63,108 nt of DNA from Alistipes sp. (lineage in GTDB: Bacteria > Bacteroidota > Bacteroidia > Bacteroidales > Rikenellaceae). The stretch is from NCBI GenBank assembly GCA_029059935.1, contig JAIDUZ010000054.1:1-63108 (forward strand), written 5' to 3'. Shown piece after piece: positions 61,145 to 63,108 of this stretch (the stretch's first letter is position 1; each line of letters begins with the position of its first letter). Position numbers and translations under genes: made by a program. The notes under the pieces were generated by a model. That model made no database searches. It was not told the origin of the DNA and worked only from the letters and a program-made list of their open reading frames with translations.

Positions 61145-63108
61145 ATGGCAACCAGAGATTTACATTTCACCCGTAATATCGGTATCATGGCCCACATCGA
61201 TGCCGGTAAGACTACGACATCGGAGCGTATCCTTTTCTACACGGGCAAGACCCACAAGATCGGCGAGGTGCACGAGGGCGGCGCCACCATGGACTGGATG
61301 GTCCAGGAGCAGGAGCGCGGCATCACCATCACCTCGGCGGCCACGACCGCATTCTGGCACTACAAGGACCAGCAGTATCAGATCAACCTGATCGACACCC
61401 CGGGCCACGTCGACTTCACCGTCGAGGTGGAGCGTTCGTTGCGCGTGCTGGACGGCGCTATCGCCACGTTCTGCGCCGTCGGCGGCGTCGAGCCCCAGTC
61501 GGAGACCGTATGGCGCCAGGCCGACAAGTACAACGTTCCCCGCATCGGCTACGTCAACAAGATGGACCGCACGGGCGCCGATTTCCTCGCCGTCTGCGCA
61601 CAGATCAAGGAGCACTTCGGCGCTACGGCGCTTCCCGTCGTGCTGCCCATCGGTGCCGAGGACAAGTTCGAGGGTTTGGTAGACCTTATATATAATAATG
61701 CGATCTACTACTTCGACGACAAGACCGTCCGCGACAACTTCGAGTTGAAGGAGATTCCTGAGTCGATGAAGGCCGAGGCCGCCGAGTGGCGCGCCAAGCT
61801 CATCGAGGAGGTCGCCGCTACGGACGACGCTCTGATGGAGAAGTTCTTCGAGGATCCCGATTCGATCACTCCCGAGGAGTTGCTCGTCGCCATCCGCAAG
61901 GCTACGATTTCGATGCAGATCGTGCCGATGCTCTGCGGTTCGTCGTTCCACAACAAGGGCGTGCAGAAGTTGCTCGACTACGTCATCGCATTCCTGCCTT
62001 CGCCGCTGGACGTGCCCGCCGTGACGGGTACCAACCCCAAGACCGAGAAGGAGGAGGAGCGCAAGGCTTCGGAGGACGAGCCGTTCTGCGGTCTGGCGTT
62101 CAAAATCGCCACCGACCCCTTCGTCGGCCGTCTGGCTTTCGTCCGCGTCTACTCGGGTAAGCTCGACGCCGGTTCCTACGTGCTCAACGCACGCAGCGGC
62201 AAGCGCGAGCGCATCAGCCGCATCTACCAGATGCACGCCAACAAGCAGAATCCGTTGGAGACTGTCGGCGCCGGCGACATCTGCGCTGCCGTAGGTTTCA
62301 AGGAGATCCGTACGGGCGATACCCTCTGCGCTGAGAACGCACCCATCGTGCTGGAGCAGATGACCTTCCCCGAGCCGGTCATCGGTCTGGCCGTCGAGCC
62401 CAAGACTCAGAAGGACCTCGACAAGCTCGGCATCGCCCTGGCGAAGCTGGCCGAAGAGGACCCCACCTTCACCGTGCATACCGACGAGGATTCGGGTCAG
62501 ACCGTCATCAGCGGTATGGGTGAGCTCCACCTCGACATCATCGTCGACCGTCTGCGCCGCGAGTTCGGCGTGGAGATCAACCAGGGCGCTCCCCAGGTCA
62601 ACTACAAGGAGGCTCTCACCACCACCGTCCAGCACCGCGAGGTCTTCAAGAAGCAGACCGGCGGCCGCGGTAAGTTCGCCGACATCATCTTCGAAATCGG
62701 TCCCGCCGAGGAGGGCAAGATGGGCCTTACGTTCGTCGACGAGGTCAAGGGCGGTAACATTCCCAAGGAGTTCATCCCCTCGGTTCAGAAGGGCTTCGAG
62801 TCGGCCATGGCCAACGGTGCTCTCGCCGGCTACCAGATGGACTCGATGAAGGTTACCCTCAAAGACGGTTCGTTCCACCCGGTCGACTCCGACCAGCTGT
62901 CGTTCGAAATCGCCGCCCGCAACGGTTACCGCGCTGCGGCTCCCAAGGCCGGTTCGGTCATCATGGAGCCCATCATGAGCGTCGAGGTCGTGACTCCCGA
63001 GGAGAACATGGGCGACATCATCGGCGACCTCAACAAGCGCCGCGGTCAGATCACCGGCATGGAGTCGAAAGGCACCGCCCGCGTGGTCAAGGCCAAGGTT
63101 CCCCTGTC
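61145..63108 (+). CDS. fusA: Elongation factor G, partial at the window edge
   Basis: The first 654 codons of canonical EF-G are present; the 3' end lies beyond the window. It drives ribosome translocation with GTP hydrolysis. All G motifs are intact: [10 protein letters not shown], the [10 protein letters not shown] switch I, DTPGHVDF with the catalytic His, and NKMDR. This sharply contrasts with the paralogue at 49631-51787. The gene is preceded by rpsG at 15 nt, the usual str operon order. Confidence 0.98.
   Translation, partial: MATRDLHFTRNIGIMAHIDAGKTTTSERILFYTGKTHKIGEVHEGGATMDWMVQEQERGITITSAATTAFWHYKDQQYQINLIDTPGHVDFTVEVERSLRVLDGAIATFCAVGGVEPQSETVWRQADKYNVPRIGYVNKMDRTGADFLAVCAQIKEHFGATALPVVLPIGAEDKFEGLVDLIYNNAIYYFDDKTVRDNFELKEIPESMKAEAAEWRAKLIEEVAATDDALMEKFFEDPDSITPEELLVAIRKATISMQIVPMLCGSSFHNKGVQKLLDYVIAFLPSPLDVPAVTGTNPKTEKEEERKASEDEPFCGLAFKIATDPFVGRLAFVRVYSGKLDAGSYVLNARSGKRERISRIYQMHANKQNPLETVGAGDICAAVGFKEIRTGDTLCAENAPIVLEQMTFPEPVIGLAVEPKTQKDLDKLGIALAKLAEEDPTFTVHTDEDSGQTVISGMGELHLDIIVDRLRREFGVEINQGAPQVNYKEALTTTVQHREVFKKQTGGRGKFADIIFEIGPAEEGKMGLTFVDEVKGGNIPKEFIPSVQKGFESAMANGALAGYQMDSMKVTLKDGSFHPVDSDQLSFEIAARNGYRAAAPKAGSVIMEPIMSVEVVTPEENMGDIIGDLNKRRGQITGMESKGTARVVKAKVPL

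Noticed and set aside
1..63108. Reverse transcriptase or accessory gene for a diversity-generating retroelement
   Set aside because: No frame contains a recognisable reverse-transcriptase motif, so the system can only be suggested from the cassettes.

Overview
The window looks like a chromosomal contig from a GC-rich gut Bacteroidales, most likely Alistipes or a close relative in Rikenellaceae. Supporting signs are repeated Bacteroidetes-type promoters (-7 TAnnTTTG, sometimes with -33 TTTG), two SusC/SusD pairs, a murA with the Asp active-site variant, a DUF4924 gene, and GC-rich codons that leave long antisense shadow frames. The genus is inferred, not proven.

Layout. 1-2322: an orphan tyrosine recombinase beside a direct repeat that brackets a lone promoter, then a secreted CMD-cupin protein. 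2323-4369: a sugar-transporter remnant and an aldo/keto reductase like E. coli Gpr/YghZ. 4392-37708: a large beta-mannan/glucomannan utilisation locus of four transcription units around an AraC regulator. Minus unit 1 is carboxylesterase, GH30, CE1-like esterase, GH26, GH26. The long plus unit is surface lipoprotein, GH26, SusC, SusD, SusC, SusD, DUF1735 lipoprotein, GH5, GH2. Minus unit 2 is a GH5-GH26 fusion, GH130 phosphorylase, GPH/MFS symporter, AGE epimerase. A single clan GH-A lipoprotein is divergent from unit 2. 37736-40060: a tRNA-Thr, a conserved hypothetical and a repeat composite. 40082-49596: M48 protease, DUF2339 membrane protein, Pit transporter, DUF4924, rpmH, murA, tdk. 49631-58642: an EF-G paralogue with a degenerate GTPase centre, M24 peptidase, hydrolase, leuS, GH43. 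60181-63108: the str operon start (rpsL, rpsG, fusA, the last cut by the window edge).

How the mannan locus probably works: lipoprotein GH26/GH5 enzymes cut acetylated mannan at the surface, SusCD pairs import oligosaccharides, periplasmic esterases, GH2 and GH30 trim them, the symporter carries mannobiose inward, the AGE enzyme epimerises it to mannosyl-glucose, and GH130 phosphorolyses that to mannose-1-phosphate and glucose. All four non-regulator promoters of the locus carry a related 15-bp AT-rich motif 21-22 nt upstream of the -7 box, where a -33 element would sit; the AraC gene's own promoter has a normal -33 instead.

The most unusual structure is a composite intergenic repeat present three times in the same orientation (38931-40010, 51952-52341, 58779-59792). 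Each has a variable cassette encoding a C-type-lectin-like (Fib_succ_major-like) C-terminus, a hairpin site, and a conserved box. In two copies a repeat-rich insert occupies the hairpin, in opposite orientations; in the third the hairpin is intact.
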